DNA of 14,160 nucleotides from an uncultured Butyricicoccus sp. GTDB lineage: Bacteria; Bacillota; Clostridia; Oscillospirales; Butyricicoccaceae. The notes below the pieces were generated by a model. It did not search any database. It saw only the letters and a list, made by a program, of their open reading frames with translations, and had not been told where the DNA came from. This document shows, piece by piece, positions 7,824 through 14,160 of the stretch. How positions within the stretch are numbered: the first letter of the stretch is position 1; each line of letters opens with the position of its first letter. The stretch covers positions 1 through 14,160 of the forward strand of contig CANPPM010000027.1 of the NCBI GenBank assembly GCA_947575935.1. The letters are read 5' to 3'. The position numbers and the translations under genes were made by a program.

Positions 7824-8497
7824 ACCTCGCCACTCCTTACAATGCGTCCGTCCTCGATATGGATGATGCGGCCTGCAAGCTGTGCGATTTCTTCATTGTG
7901 GGTGATCATTACAATGGTCTGCCCATATTTCTGGCTGGAAAGCTGCATAAGCGACAGGACCTCCTGTGAGGTTTTAGTGTCAATTTTGCCGGTGGGTACA
8001 GGGGCTATTTGGATCGCGGGGTTGGTCGCCGGCGCGCGGGCTATGGCGACGCGCTGCTGCTGTCCGCCCGAGAGCTGGTTGGGCAGGTTACTCAGCTTGC
8101 TGCCCAGCCCGAGCGTCTCAATTACATTGTCGACAAAGGGCCGGTCGATGTGTTCCCCGTCCAGCTCAATGGGGAGCACAATATTTTCATATACATTCAG
8201 GACCGGCACCAGGTTGTACGATTGGAATACAAAGCCGATCTGCCGCCGGCGGAAGATGGTCAGCTCATCCGGGCTCAGTGAGAAGATATCCCGCCCGCCG
8301 ATGAAGACCTTGCCGCTGGTCGCGCGGTCAAGCCCGCCCAGCATGTGCAGCAGGGTGGATTTGCCCGAGCCGGAGGTGCCGACAATCGAGATAAACTGCC
8401 CCTCCTCGACGGTCAGGTCGACCCCGTCCAGTGCGCGGACAAGGGTGTCGCCTGCGCCGTAGTATTTTCGAAGATCCTGTGTTTCTAATATAGTCAT
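7820..8497 (-). CDS. ABC exporter ATPase (LolD/MacB type) with abnormal Walker B
   Basis: A 225-residue nucleotide-binding subunit of normal family length. Walker A is GTSGSGKST (40-48), the Q-loop is FQSYN with Gln92, the signature is LSGGQQQRVAIARA (142-155) and the H-loop is MITHNEE with His200, all intact. Walker B and the D-loop are not: where the family has a pattern like IILADEPTGNLD, this reads IQIAPVPTGKID (162-173). The Mg-binding Asp is Pro166, the catalytic Glu is Val167, and nearby ARALA is ARAPA. The frame is uninterrupted and both flanks are well conserved. As written the subunit should not hydrolyse ATP normally; a local sequence or assembly error is also possible. It is the first gene of the operon with the permease (ATGA overlap), and AAAGGAGG at 8507-8514 sets the start. 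Confidence 0.88.
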   Translation of the reverse strand: MTILETQDLRKYYGAGDTLVRALDGVDLTVEEGQFISIVGTSGSGKSTLLHMLGGLDRATSGKVFIGGRDIFSLSPDELTIFRRRQIGFVFQSYNLVPVLNVYENIVLPIELDGEHIDRPFVDNVIETLGLGSKLSNLPNQLSGGQQQRVAIARAPATNPAIQIAPVPTGKIDTKTSQEVLSLMQLSSQKYGQTIVMITHNEEIAQLAGRIIHIEDGRIVRSGEV

Positions 8498-8576
8498 GTG
8501 TCTATTCCTCCTTTGTTTGGGCGGCCTGCGGAGGCAGGCTGTGTGGTTTGCTGTGAATCTAGTGTAGCATACGATC

Positions 8577-8609
8577 CTTTCGAGAGTCTTTCGAAAGTCT
8601 TACAGTTCT
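8577..8609 (-). promoter_or_regulatory. Three tandem 11-bp repeats upstream of the ABC operon (candidate activator site)
   Basis: Plus-strand units are CTTTCGAGAGT (8577-8587), CTTTCGAAAGT (8588-8598) and CTTACAGTTCT (8599-8609); the first two differ at one base and the third is diverged. The middle unit contains the 10-bp palindrome CTTTCGAAAG. An 11-bp period is the spacing bound by OmpR/PhoB-family response regulators, which often control such exporters. The site lies about 80 bp upstream of the ATPase start; TACACT (minus strand, 8561-8566) is a possible -10 without a good -35, as expected for an activated promoter. No regulator gene is in the window. Confidence 0.45.
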
Positions 8610-8673
8610 GAAAGATTTCCCCGACGGCGCTTTGATTTGTTAATTGTGCAGCAAAACTGCGTGATAAAACCGC

Positions 8674-8703
8674 TGGGAATTGTTGATTCATACGCAATTC
8701 CCA
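8674..8703. repeat. 9-bp perfect inverted repeat, possible operator of rfbA
   Basis: TGGGAATTG (8674-8682) and CAATTCCCA (8695-8703) are exact reverse complements separated by 12 bases, giving half-sites 21 bp (two helical turns) apart. It lies about 28 bp upstream of the -35 region of the rfbA promoter, where an activator or repressor dimer could sit. It is not followed by a T tract, so it is not a terminator. Confidence 0.4.
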
Positions 8704-8731
8704 ATATGCGCCAAAAGTTTGCGAAATTGTG

Positions 8732-8761
8732 CTTTTCGCGAGGCGTATCCTGTGATATAAT
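8732..8761 (+). promoter_or_regulatory. Extended -10 promoter of rfbA-yjbQ
   Basis: TATAAT at 8756-8761 is preceded by TGA, giving the extended -10 TGATATAAT. CTTTTC at 8732-8737 is a poor -35 at 18 bp. The start of transcription would be near 8768, leaving a purine-rich leader of about 55 bases ending in AGAGGAG before the ATG. Confidence 0.72.
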
Positions 8762-8823
8762 ACCATAAATAAACAGGCCCCTATAAAATAGAGAAAAAGA
8801 GACGAAAGAAGAGGAGTTCCCCC

Positions 8824-9693
8824 ATGAAAGGTATCGTTTTGGCGGCGGGGAAAGGCACCCGCCTCTATCCGATGACGCTGCCTGTCTGCAAGCCGCTGCT
8901 GCCGGTTTACGACAAGCCGATGATTTATTATCCGGTCTGTGTGTTGATGCAGGCTGGGATCCGTGATATTCTGGTCATTATCCCACCCGGGGAGGAGGGC
9001 CCTTTTGAGCGGCTGCTTGGCGACGGTTCCGACTGGGGCGTTCATATTCAGTATGTTGTACAGTATAATCCGCGCGGTATTGCGGATGCTTTCGAGATCG
9101 GCGCGCCTTTTATTGGCGAGGAGCCGGTTTGTCTGGTACTGGGTGACAATATTTTCCACAGCTTGCCCTTTGAGCGCCAGCTTCGGCGGGTCTGCCGTAG
9201 GATTGAGTCGGGGGAGACCGGCGCAACCGTCTTTGGTTATTATGTGGATGATCCCCGCGCGTTTGGCGTGGTGGAGTTTGACGAGAACGGTCGCGCTATT
9301 TCCATCGAGGAAAAGCCGCGGAAGCCGCGTTCCAATTATATTGTGCCCGGCCTGTATTTTTATGATAATACCGTGGTTGAGATTGCCCGCCACCTGACCC
9401 CTTCAGCGCGTGGGGAGCTGGAGATCACAGACGTCAACCTGAGCTATCTCCGGCAGGGGCGGCTGACAGTAGAGCGGCTGGACCGGGACTTCCTCTGGCT
9501 GGATGCGGGTACGGCAGAGAACCTGCTTTCGGCCAGCCAGGCGGTGTGTAACGCGCAGGAGACCACCGGACGCTATATTGGCTGCCCGGAGGAAATCGCC
9601 TATAACCGCGGCTATATCGACGTTCATGATGTGCACGCGATCGGTCGGCGGCTGTCGCAGACGCTTTATGGGCAGTATCTGCTCTGTCTGTGA
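8824..9693 (+). CDS. rfbA: Glucose-1-phosphate thymidylyltransferase-like nucleotidyltransferase
   Basis: A 289-residue sugar-nucleotide transferase whose family enzymes make dTDP-glucose from dTTP and glucose-1-phosphate, the first step to dTDP-rhamnose. The nucleotide loop is LAAGKGTRLYP (6-16), followed by KPLLPVYDKPMIYYP (23-37), LLGDGSDWG (64-72), the metal-site Asp108 in VLGDN, EEKP (162-165), ARGELEITDVN (195-205) and Asp227 in FLWLDAGT. Length fits RmlA. The loop reads AAGKG where typical RmlA has GGSG, so another sugar-1-phosphate substrate is possible. No rfbB, rfbC or rfbD lies nearby. AGAGGAG (8810-8816) precedes the ATG. The next gene, yjbQ, begins 18 bases after the stop. Confidence 0.87.
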   Translation: MKGIVLAAGKGTRLYPMTLPVCKPLLPVYDKPMIYYPVCVLMQAGIRDILVIIPPGEEGPFERLLGDGSDWGVHIQYVVQYNPRGIADAFEIGAPFIGEEPVCLVLGDNIFHSLPFERQLRRVCRRIESGETGATVFGYYVDDPRAFGVVEFDENGRAISIEEKPRKPRSNYIVPGLYFYDNTVVEIARHLTPSARGELEITDVNLSYLRQGRLTVERLDRDFLWLDAGTAENLLSASQAVCNAQETTGRYIGCPEEIAYNRGYIDVHDVHAIGRRLSQTLYGQYLLCL

Positions 9694-9711
9694 GGAAAGG
9701 ACGGCTGAAAG

Positions 9712-10149
9712 ATGGTATATACAGAAACTAGGACCTATCAAACCCGCGCCCACATGGGGATGATTGATGTAACTGCAGATTTCCAGGCGGCAGTTGAGCG
9801 CTCCGGCCTGTCGGACGGTATCATTACCGGCTTTACTACCGGCGGCGTAGCCGGGCTGACCACCCTGGAGTTTGAACCTGGCATGGTCAACCATGACCTG
9901 AAAGCGGCTATGGATATTTTTTCACCGTATACGGATGCACAGGGCAAGGTGATCCATTACCGGCATCACGATACCTGGAATGATGATAATGGCTCCTCCC
10001 ATATCAAGGCGGCGCTGCTTTCCCCTTTTATCACGGTTCCTTTTGTCGGCGGGAGGCTTACAATCGGCCCTTGGCAGAATTTGACGCTTATCGAGTGCGA
10101 TACGCGTGATCGTGTGCGGGATGTGGTGTTTCAGGTTATGGGGGAGTAA
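9712..10149 (+). CDS. yjbQ: YjbQ/UPF0047 family protein (secondary thiamine-phosphate synthase type)
   Basis: A 145-residue protein matching the YjbQ family from end to end: TTGGVAGLTTLEFEPGMVNH (42-61), RHHDTWNDDNGSSHIKAALL (84-103), PFVGGRLTIGPWQNLTLIE (110-128) and a final R-x-R segment. His85, His86, Asp87 and His97 form the conserved polar cluster of the family. Members have been linked to thiamine-phosphate synthase activity, shown for the E. coli protein by complementation, but the physiological role is uncertain. The gene is probably cotranscribed with rfbA (18-bp gap; AGGAAAGG at 9693-9700 overlaps the upstream stop). The two neighbours share no obvious pathway. Confidence 0.9.
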   Translation: MVYTETRTYQTRAHMGMIDVTADFQAAVERSGLSDGIITGFTTGGVAGLTTLEFEPGMVNHDLKAAMDIFSPYTDAQGKVIHYRHHDTWNDDNGSSHIKAALLSPFITVPFVGGRLTIGPWQNLTLIECDTRDRVRDVVFQVMGE

Positions 10150-10202
10150 AGGCCGTAACCGCCGGATCGTGCAGGTCCGCCCGGGTTCTGTGAGAAAAAA
10201 AC

Positions 10203-10248
10203 AAATTCCCGCAAAGGGTGCGTTAAGGCGCATCTTTTGCGGGAATTT
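10203..10248. terminator. Bidirectional terminator between yjbQ and the SLH gene
   Basis: AAATTCCCGCAAA (10203-10215) pairs with TTTGCGGGAATTT (10236-10248), and the inner bases 10216-10222 and 10229-10235 continue the stem with two G-T pairs to about 20 bp over a TTAAGG loop. On the plus side the T tract is weak (TTTCTTGTCT). On the minus side a run of A (10195-10201) gives a strong T tract, so it mainly ends the SLH/transglutaminase transcript, 55 bases after its stop. Confidence 0.88.
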
Positions 10249-10303
10249 CTTGTCTGGGGGGAGCCGGGCGTTTGCGGCGCAGGCGGTGGGGTACGCTGCT
10301 GGG

Positions 10304-11668
10304 TCAGGATTTGTAGTAGGGGAAGCGCGTGCTTCCGTATCGTGCCTGAAAGAAATTGGAGGATCGGTATTTCATCTCCAATTCGGCGTCATAGAGATAG
10401 GTTTTTCCGTTCAGCACGATCTCAACCCAGCCGTGTGGCTGCCGGTTTTTGCCCAGCCAACCGACGACGGTATGCGCGTCATAGCCAAGCTCGCGTGCAA
10501 GCAGGCAGAAAGCGGCCGCATAACCAAAGCAGTTGCCGCGTCCGTCGCGCAGGAATGCCTCCGCATAAGCGGGTTCCCACCCGGTCTGTCCCTGGGAAAC
10601 CAGCTTGCGCTTGATATAGGTAAAGTGATCCCGCACGTAGCGGTAGACAGCTCGCAGCTTTTGGGGCTGGGTCATGGTAGCATCGGTTCTGGTACGGATG
10701 ATTTCGGAAAGCGCAGCGTCCAGTGAAGGGTTTCCGGTCGTATAGGCTCCGTCTGTACCGAAGGCGAAGCCGTTTATGATTGCCGAATGTACGAACTTCC
10801 CATTTTGTATGCAATAAAGCCGGCCATCGATATTATGTAGGCCATCGGGCAGCGGGCAGCGTTCCTCTGTCAGGGAGATCCAGCGTTCTCCAACTGCCAG
10901 GCGTTCCTGTTCATGGGAAACCGTTGCTTCGATAATCTGTGTATAGGCCCAATGTGTTGTGGGAACGTCGGGGAAAAAGCGGATTTGTTCGGAGGTGGTG
11001 ATGGTGTTCGGGTCGGGCGTGCGCCCAAGCAGGCGGTTGAAGACGGCGGCCGCCTCGGCACGCGTCAGCGGATCGTCCGGACGGAACCGGCCGTCTTCGG
11101 GCAGGCGGAACAGCCCGTGGGCGGCGGCGATGCAAATTGCGTCGTAGTATGGATGTGCGGCGGGGACATCGGCAAAGGCGATGGGCAGCCGTCCCTGCGG
11201 CAGAAGGCAGGCGGCCGCTGCGGCGCATTCTGCTCGGGTAAAGGGGGCGTCCGGGTGAAAGCGGCCCTCTTCATCGGCGCGCAGCATGCCTGCGCGCACC
11301 AGGGAATGTACTGCCGCCGCATAACAGTCGGTATCGGAAACATCGGTTAGAACGCCCTTGACTGCAGGCGGGTCGTCCAGCAGGGTATAAAAGATCTGCG
11401 CGGCTTCCGCGCGGGTCAGCGCCTTGGAGGGCTCGAACATCCCATAGCCGTTGCCGTCCATATATTTCTGATGGCTGCGCCCCTCTAGGCGAAGGGCTGG
11501 CGTATGCCCCGACGCAGCCTGTTCCAGCAGCTGCTGCAGGGTCTCAAAAAGCGACTGCACGACGGTGTGACCGCCTTCTATGGGTCGTTTTGCGGTCGCA
11601 GGCGGTCTGGCGCCCACCAGAAGGACAGCCGCGGCAAGCACCGCCGCGGCGATCCGTTTGTGATTCAT
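10304..11668 (-). CDS. SLH-domain surface protein with C-terminal transglutaminase-like domain
   Basis: A 454-residue exported protein. Residues 1-25 are a signal peptide (MNHKR, then a hydrophobic Ala/Val/Leu core). S-layer homology units follow: a half unit ending in LTRAEAAQIF (84-93), full units at 107-156 (TRAECA) and 165-215 (TRAEAA), and the opening half of another (FFPDVPTTHWAY, 231-242). A short region with YG-type repeats follows (DGRLYCIQNGKFV, 281-293). Residues 320-454 form a transglutaminase/protease-like fold with Cys380 in GRGNCFGYA, His412 in PHGWVEI and Asp427 in YLYDAELE as catalytic triad. It is probably anchored to the cell wall; the substrate is unknown. The frame is open up to 11866, but that part lies upstream of the promoter at 11745-11772. 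GGAGG with 8-nt spacing and the signal peptide support the start at 11668. Confidence 0.87.
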   Translation of the reverse strand: MNHKRIAAAVLAAAVLLVGARPPATAKRPIEGGHTVVQSLFETLQQLLEQAASGHTPALRLEGRSHQKYMDGNGYGMFEPSKALTRAEAAQIFYTLLDDPPAVKGVLTDVSDTDCYAAAVHSLVRAGMLRADEEGRFHPDAPFTRAECAAAAACLLPQGRLPIAFADVPAAHPYYDAICIAAAHGLFRLPEDGRFRPDDPLTRAEAAAVFNRLLGRTPDPNTITTSEQIRFFPDVPTTHWAYTQIIEATVSHEQERLAVGERWISLTEERCPLPDGLHNIDGRLYCIQNGKFVHSAIINGFAFGTDGAYTTGNPSLDAALSEIIRTRTDATMTQPQKLRAVYRYVRDHFTYIKRKLVSQGQTGWEPAYAEAFLRDGRGNCFGYAAAFCLLARELGYDAHTVVGWLGKNRQPHGWVEIVLNGKTYLYDAELEMKYRSSNFFQARYGSTRFPYYKS

Positions 11669-11671
11669 AGG

Positions 11672-11681
11672 CTCCCCCTCC
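11672..11681 (-). promoter_or_regulatory. Ribosome binding site deciding the SLH gene start
   Basis: On the minus strand GGAGGGGGAG lies just upstream of the ATG at 11668, with GGAGG 8 bases from it. Together with the signal peptide that begins there, it favours this start over an in-frame ATG 66 codons upstream. Confidence 0.8.
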
Positions 11682-11705
11682 AGAATCTGCCGGCGCTCCC
11701 CTTTT

Positions 11706-11718
11706 TGTCTGCCAGACA
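11706..11718. repeat. 13-bp palindrome in the SLH gene leader
   Basis: TGTCTG and CAGACA flank a single C, giving a perfect odd palindrome about 20-30 bases downstream of the predicted transcription start and 38 bases before the ATG. It may be an operator; nothing else supports this. Confidence 0.25.
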
Positions 11719-11744
11719 GAGCAAAATCGCATATAACCATCTCC

Positions 11745-11772
11745 ATTATATGCTGATTTTGGAGAATGTCAA
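11745..11772 (-). promoter_or_regulatory. Near-consensus sigma-A promoter of the SLH gene
   Basis: On the minus strand an exact TTGACA (11767-11772) is followed after 16 bp by an exact TATAAT (11745-11750). Transcription would start near 11738, giving a leader of about 70 bases before the ATG at 11668. This is the best promoter in the window. Confidence 0.88.
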
Positions 11773-11920
11773 TAATGTTTTGGCGTTTTTGCCGAAAGCA
11801 GGACGGGACTGCAGGACCCAGCGGGCGGCATGATGTGGGGTGGTATGCCCGACGGCGCCCAGGCAAGCGGAAGGCGCCGGTTTCCGGCAGCGCAGGTGGG
11901 CGGCGGCAGCGGGGAATCGG

Positions 11921-13693
11921 TCACTGCCGTAAAAGCGGTGTGAGATATTGTTCGCGAAAGCGTTGAGACTGCTCCTGAAAGGCATCTGACTGACGGCCTG
12001 CATGTTTGGGAAAACTGTGGGTGTCAAATGGCGCGCTGCCTTCGCAAAGCTGGATCGTATAAATGGCGATATTCGAGCAGTGATCGCCGATTTTTTCCAG
12101 GTCGTGCACTGCGTCCAGGAAGATAATGCCGCTTTCCATTTGGCATTCCTGGCGGTTTAAACGTTCAATGTGCCTGGCCTTGAGCAGATCTTTAAGCGCG
12201 TCGACCGTTTCCTCTAGGGGCTCGACCAAGCGGGCAGCCGGGGCCTGCCTGGCTGTATAGCCCTCGACTGTTAGGCGCAGCTGTTCGGTTACGGCCGCCC
12301 CCATGCTGCGCAGCTCGGCAGCCGCCGGTGAACTCAAGGATAGCTTGCGAGTATGAAATTCACCGGCGCGCTCAAAGATGTTCTGTGCGTAATCGCCGAT
12401 CTTTTCGAAATCGCTCAGGGAATGCAGCATTTCCGCGTGCATCCGCCGCAGGCTCTGCGGCAGGTCATTACGCACGGAAACCAAGTATTTGCCAATCTCG
12501 ACCTCGGCGCGGTCAAGGAATGCTTCGTTTTGAGCGAATGCTTCCTCTTGCTGCGGACCGTTCAGCAGCGCATCCAGAGAGCGCCTGACATTTTCCTGTG
12601 CGGCCTGCCCCATGTCGGAGATGCAGCGCTGCGCCTGTTCCAATGCAAGCGCGGGTGTGGCCAGGAATCGCGGTTCCAGTCTGGCGAGTGGGTCTTGCGC
12701 CGGGGCATCCGCCGGTACGGTGCATTCGGCGAGCCGCACCAGCACTCCGGTGAAGGGGAGAAAGAGCAAGGTTGCCCCTACATTGAAGAGGGTGTGGAAA
12801 TTTGCGATGCCGGTCTTTTGAATTGCCTCTTCAAAAAAGGGAAAACCAATGGTATACTGAAAAGTGTAAATACCGGCGAGGAACATGACCGAGCCGATCA
12901 GATTAAAATAGAAGTGTACCATTGCCGTGCGGCGTGCATTCCGGCTGCCGCCCAGTGCGGATAGGAAGGCCGTGATGCACGTGCCGATATTTTGTCCAAG
13001 GATGATCGGAATGGCGGCTGACCAGGGGATAGAACCGGTGGTGGACAGCGCCTGCAGAATACCAACCGATGCGGAAGAGGATTGGAGGATTGCTGTTACA
13101 ACCATGCCGGTGAGTACGCCGAGTACCGGGTTGGAGACTGCAGCGAACACATCTGCAAATTGGGGCAGGCCGGCCAGCGGCGCGGCTGCGGCCTCCATGG
13201 TTGACATGCCGATGAACAGGATGCCAAACCCGAGGAAAATATCGGCTGCCGAGCGGCTGCGCCGCGTCCTGCCGCGCAGCATGAGCAGTACCCCGACCAG
13301 CAGGATCAAATATGCGAGGTTTTTGGGTTTGATAAGCTGCAGCAGCAGGCTGCTTTCGACGGTACCGCTGGTGTCCAGCCGCAGCAGCTGCGCCGTGATG
13401 GTGGTACCGATGTTTGCGCCCAGGATAATACCGACCGACTGCCGCAGGGTCAGGATACCCGCGTTGACAAAGCCAACCGCCATCACGGTTGTCGCCGAAG
13501 AGGATTGGATGACTGCGGTGACTGCCGCACCCATCAGCAGTGCGCTGAACAGGTTGCGGGTCATGCGCTCAAGGGTCCGTTCCAGGGCGGGGCCGGCGGC
13601 GCGCTCCAGCCCGCTGCCCATAAGCGTCATGCCATATAGGAACAGCGCGAGCCCGCCGGCCATGCGGATCAGGGATAATAGATCAAATGCCAT
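11921..13693 (-). CDS. Na/phosphate cotransporter family protein with PhoU-like domain
   Basis: A 590-residue membrane protein. The N-terminal 325 residues form the duplicated Na/Pi-cotransporter core: QSSSATT (63-69) with GANIGTTIT (92-100), and a second copy QSSSAS (204-209) with GQNIGTCIT (233-241), with about eight hydrophobic segments. Residues 345-560 are a helical PhoU-like domain with the metal-site pattern DFEKIGDYAQNI (428-439) and its partner DLEKIGDHCSNIA near 546-558. Size and layout match bacterial NptA/YjbB-like proteins that move phosphate with sodium, in or out of the cell; direction is not shown. The Shine-Dalgarno is modest (AAAGGA, minus strand, 13701-13706). No convincing promoter or terminator was found; a 7-bp inverted repeat at 11853-11879 beyond the stop lacks a T tract. 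Confidence 0.93.
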   Translation of the reverse strand: MAFDLLSLIRMAGGLALFLYGMTLMGSGLERAAGPALERTLERMTRNLFSALLMGAAVTAVIQSSSATTVMAVGFVNAGILTLRQSVGIILGANIGTTITAQLLRLDTSGTVESSLLLQLIKPKNLAYLILLVGVLLMLRGRTRRSRSAADIFLGFGILFIGMSTMEAAAAPLAGLPQFADVFAAVSNPVLGVLTGMVVTAILQSSSASVGILQALSTTGSIPWSAAIPIILGQNIGTCITAFLSALGGSRNARRTAMVHFYFNLIGSVMFLAGIYTFQYTIGFPFFEEAIQKTGIANFHTLFNVGATLLFLPFTGVLVRLAECTVPADAPAQDPLARLEPRFLATPALALEQAQRCISDMGQAAQENVRRSLDALLNGPQQEEAFAQNEAFLDRAEVEIGKYLVSVRNDLPQSLRRMHAEMLHSLSDFEKIGDYAQNIFERAGEFHTRKLSLSSPAAAELRSMGAAVTEQLRLTVEGYTARQAPAARLVEPLEETVDALKDLLKARHIERLNRQECQMESGIIFLDAVHDLEKIGDHCSNIAIYTIQLCEGSAPFDTHSFPKHAGRQSDAFQEQSQRFREQYLTPLLRQ

Positions 13694-13767
13694 AAGGGAA
13701 TCCTTTCTGATCGTACGGTAAAGACCGCGGATATGGGGAAGCCATGCAGGGCAGGGCGCGCAGTTCT

Positions 13768-13790
13768 GGGGAAGGCGGCCGCGCTTCCCC
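13768..13790. repeat. Hairpin in the divergent gap before the last gene
   Basis: GGGGAAG (13768-13774) and CTTCCCC (13784-13790) are perfect complements around a GC-rich 9-base loop. It lies in the 166-bp region between the divergent cotransporter and hydrolase genes. There is no T tract, so its role, if any, is unknown. Confidence 0.3.
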
Positions 13791-13859
13791 TGCGTTCCGG
13801 GCAGCCTGCAGCGGGCAGGGCAGTTTTGGAAATTGTGTAAACGGAAATGGAGGGATGTT

Positions 13860-14160
13860 ATGCAGCCGCTGATTTTGCTGTCGTCCGGCCGGCAGGCGGG
13901 GGAACATTCGTTGCAGAGGACCGCGTCTATCCTGTATGGAGGGGCGGTGGTGCGTGCGGGCGGCCTGCCGGCCCTGTATGCGGGCGGGGAGCCGGAGGAA
14001 TTGTCCCAGGTTTTTCACGGACTGCTGCTTACCGGCGGCGGTGATGTCGCGCCGGAGCGTTATGGGGCGCGGCAGATTGCCACGGATGTGATTGATGAAG
14101 CGCGTGATGCGGAGGAGTTCGCACTCATTGCGGCGTTTTTGGCTCGGAAACGTCCGATTT
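13860..14160 (+). CDS. Gamma-glutamyl-gamma-aminobutyrate hydrolase-like (peptidase C26), 5' part
   Basis: The first 100 codons of a gene cut by the window end. The protein starts MQPLILLSSGR, continues with a GGAVVRAGGLPALYAGG segment (residues 28-44) and reaches GLLLTGGGDVAPERYG (55-70), then DEARDAEEFALIAAFLA, ending in RKRPI just before the expected nucleophile-elbow region. This is the typical N-terminal half of PuuD-type class-I glutamine amidotransferase-like hydrolases, which cleave gamma-glutamyl bonds; the catalytic Cys, His and Glu lie beyond the window. The start is set by TGGAGGG (13848-13854), with 5 bases before the ATG. It is divergent from the phosphate transporter gene. Confidence 0.85.
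   Translation, partial: MQPLILLSSGRQAGEHSLQRTASILYGGAVVRAGGLPALYAGGEPEELSQVFHGLLLTGGGDVAPERYGARQIATDVIDEARDAEEFALIAAFLARKRPI

Larger units (their letters stand above)
8498..8823. other. Divergent regulatory region, no gene
   Basis: These 326 bases separate the minus-strand ABC operon from the plus-strand rfbA-yjbQ pair and show no gene of their own. In order they hold: the ABC ribosome binding site (8507-8514); a small hairpin in the ABC leader (GCCTGC 8524-8529 with GCAGGC 8534-8539, whose minus-strand loop CTCC could pair with that ribosome binding site); three tandem 11-bp units (8577-8609); a 9-bp dyad (8674-8703); and the extended -10 promoter of rfbA (8732-8761). Confidence 0.7.

Noticed and set aside
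7428..8462. 344-codon open frame on the plus strand
   Set aside because: Antisense to the ABC ATPase and permease, which have clear family motifs; its translation is low-complexity and unlike any family.
7820..8497. ATPase gene called a pseudogene because of the Walker B changes
   Set aside because: The frame is intact, other motifs are conserved and it is translationally coupled to the permease; a read check is needed before calling it broken.
8494..9393. 299-codon open frame on the minus strand
   Set aside because: Antisense to rfbA and spanning the regulatory region; no recognisable domain.
11669..11866. 66-codon N-terminal extension of the SLH protein
   Set aside because: It covers the -35 and -10 boxes and the leader; the signal peptide and the ribosome binding site support the start at 11668.
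11853..11879. CGGCGCC/GGCGCCG inverted repeat as terminator of the cotransporter gene
   Set aside because: Seven base pairs with a 13-base loop and no T tract on the minus strand.
12927..13721. 264-codon open frame on the plus strand
   Set aside because: Antisense to the phosphate cotransporter, with Ser/Arg/Pro-rich shadow-type translation.

Overview
The window looks like a chromosomal segment of a GC-rich anaerobic Firmicute, most likely a gut clostridium of the Oscillospirales/Ruminococcaceae type. The reasons are strong AGGAGG-type ribosome binding sites, extended -10 promoters, a flavodiiron protein, a DUF951 protein, an SLH-domain surface protein and a butyrate-type acyl-CoA dehydrogenase carrying clostridial redox fusions. 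This assignment is inferred from gene content and is not a phylogenetic result. No mobile element, CRISPR array, tRNA or rRNA was recognised. The region reads as ordinary backbone made of short, often convergent or divergent units, nine complete genes plus one cut off by the right edge.

Left part (1-3540): two co-directional redox genes. The first is a three-part fusion of acyl-CoA dehydrogenase, the FAD domain of ETF-alpha and rubredoxin. The second is an FprA-type flavodiiron oxygen/NO reductase. Together they could form a short electron path from acyl-CoA to flavin, rubredoxin and the diiron site, which makes this the most interesting module of the window. The 227 bp between them are GC-rich and contain several hairpins.

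Middle (3541-8500): a minus-strand S1-domain RNA-binding protein is divergent from a 64-residue DUF951 protein. A very strong bidirectional terminator follows, shared with a convergent two-gene ABC exporter operon (ATPase plus an 893-residue double-FtsX permease, ATGA overlap). The ATPase has a conspicuously damaged Walker B: both the Mg-binding Asp and the catalytic Glu are replaced.

Right part (8500-14160): a 326 bp divergent regulatory region holds three tandem 11-bp repeats on the ABC side, and a long dyad plus an extended -10 promoter on the other side. The latter drives an rfbA-like nucleotidyltransferase and a YjbQ-family protein. Convergent to these is an SLH/transglutaminase surface protein with a near-consensus promoter, then a Na/phosphate cotransporter with a PhoU-like tail. 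Divergent from that is the first 100 codons of a class-I glutamine amidotransferase-like (PuuD/C26) hydrolase that runs off the window.
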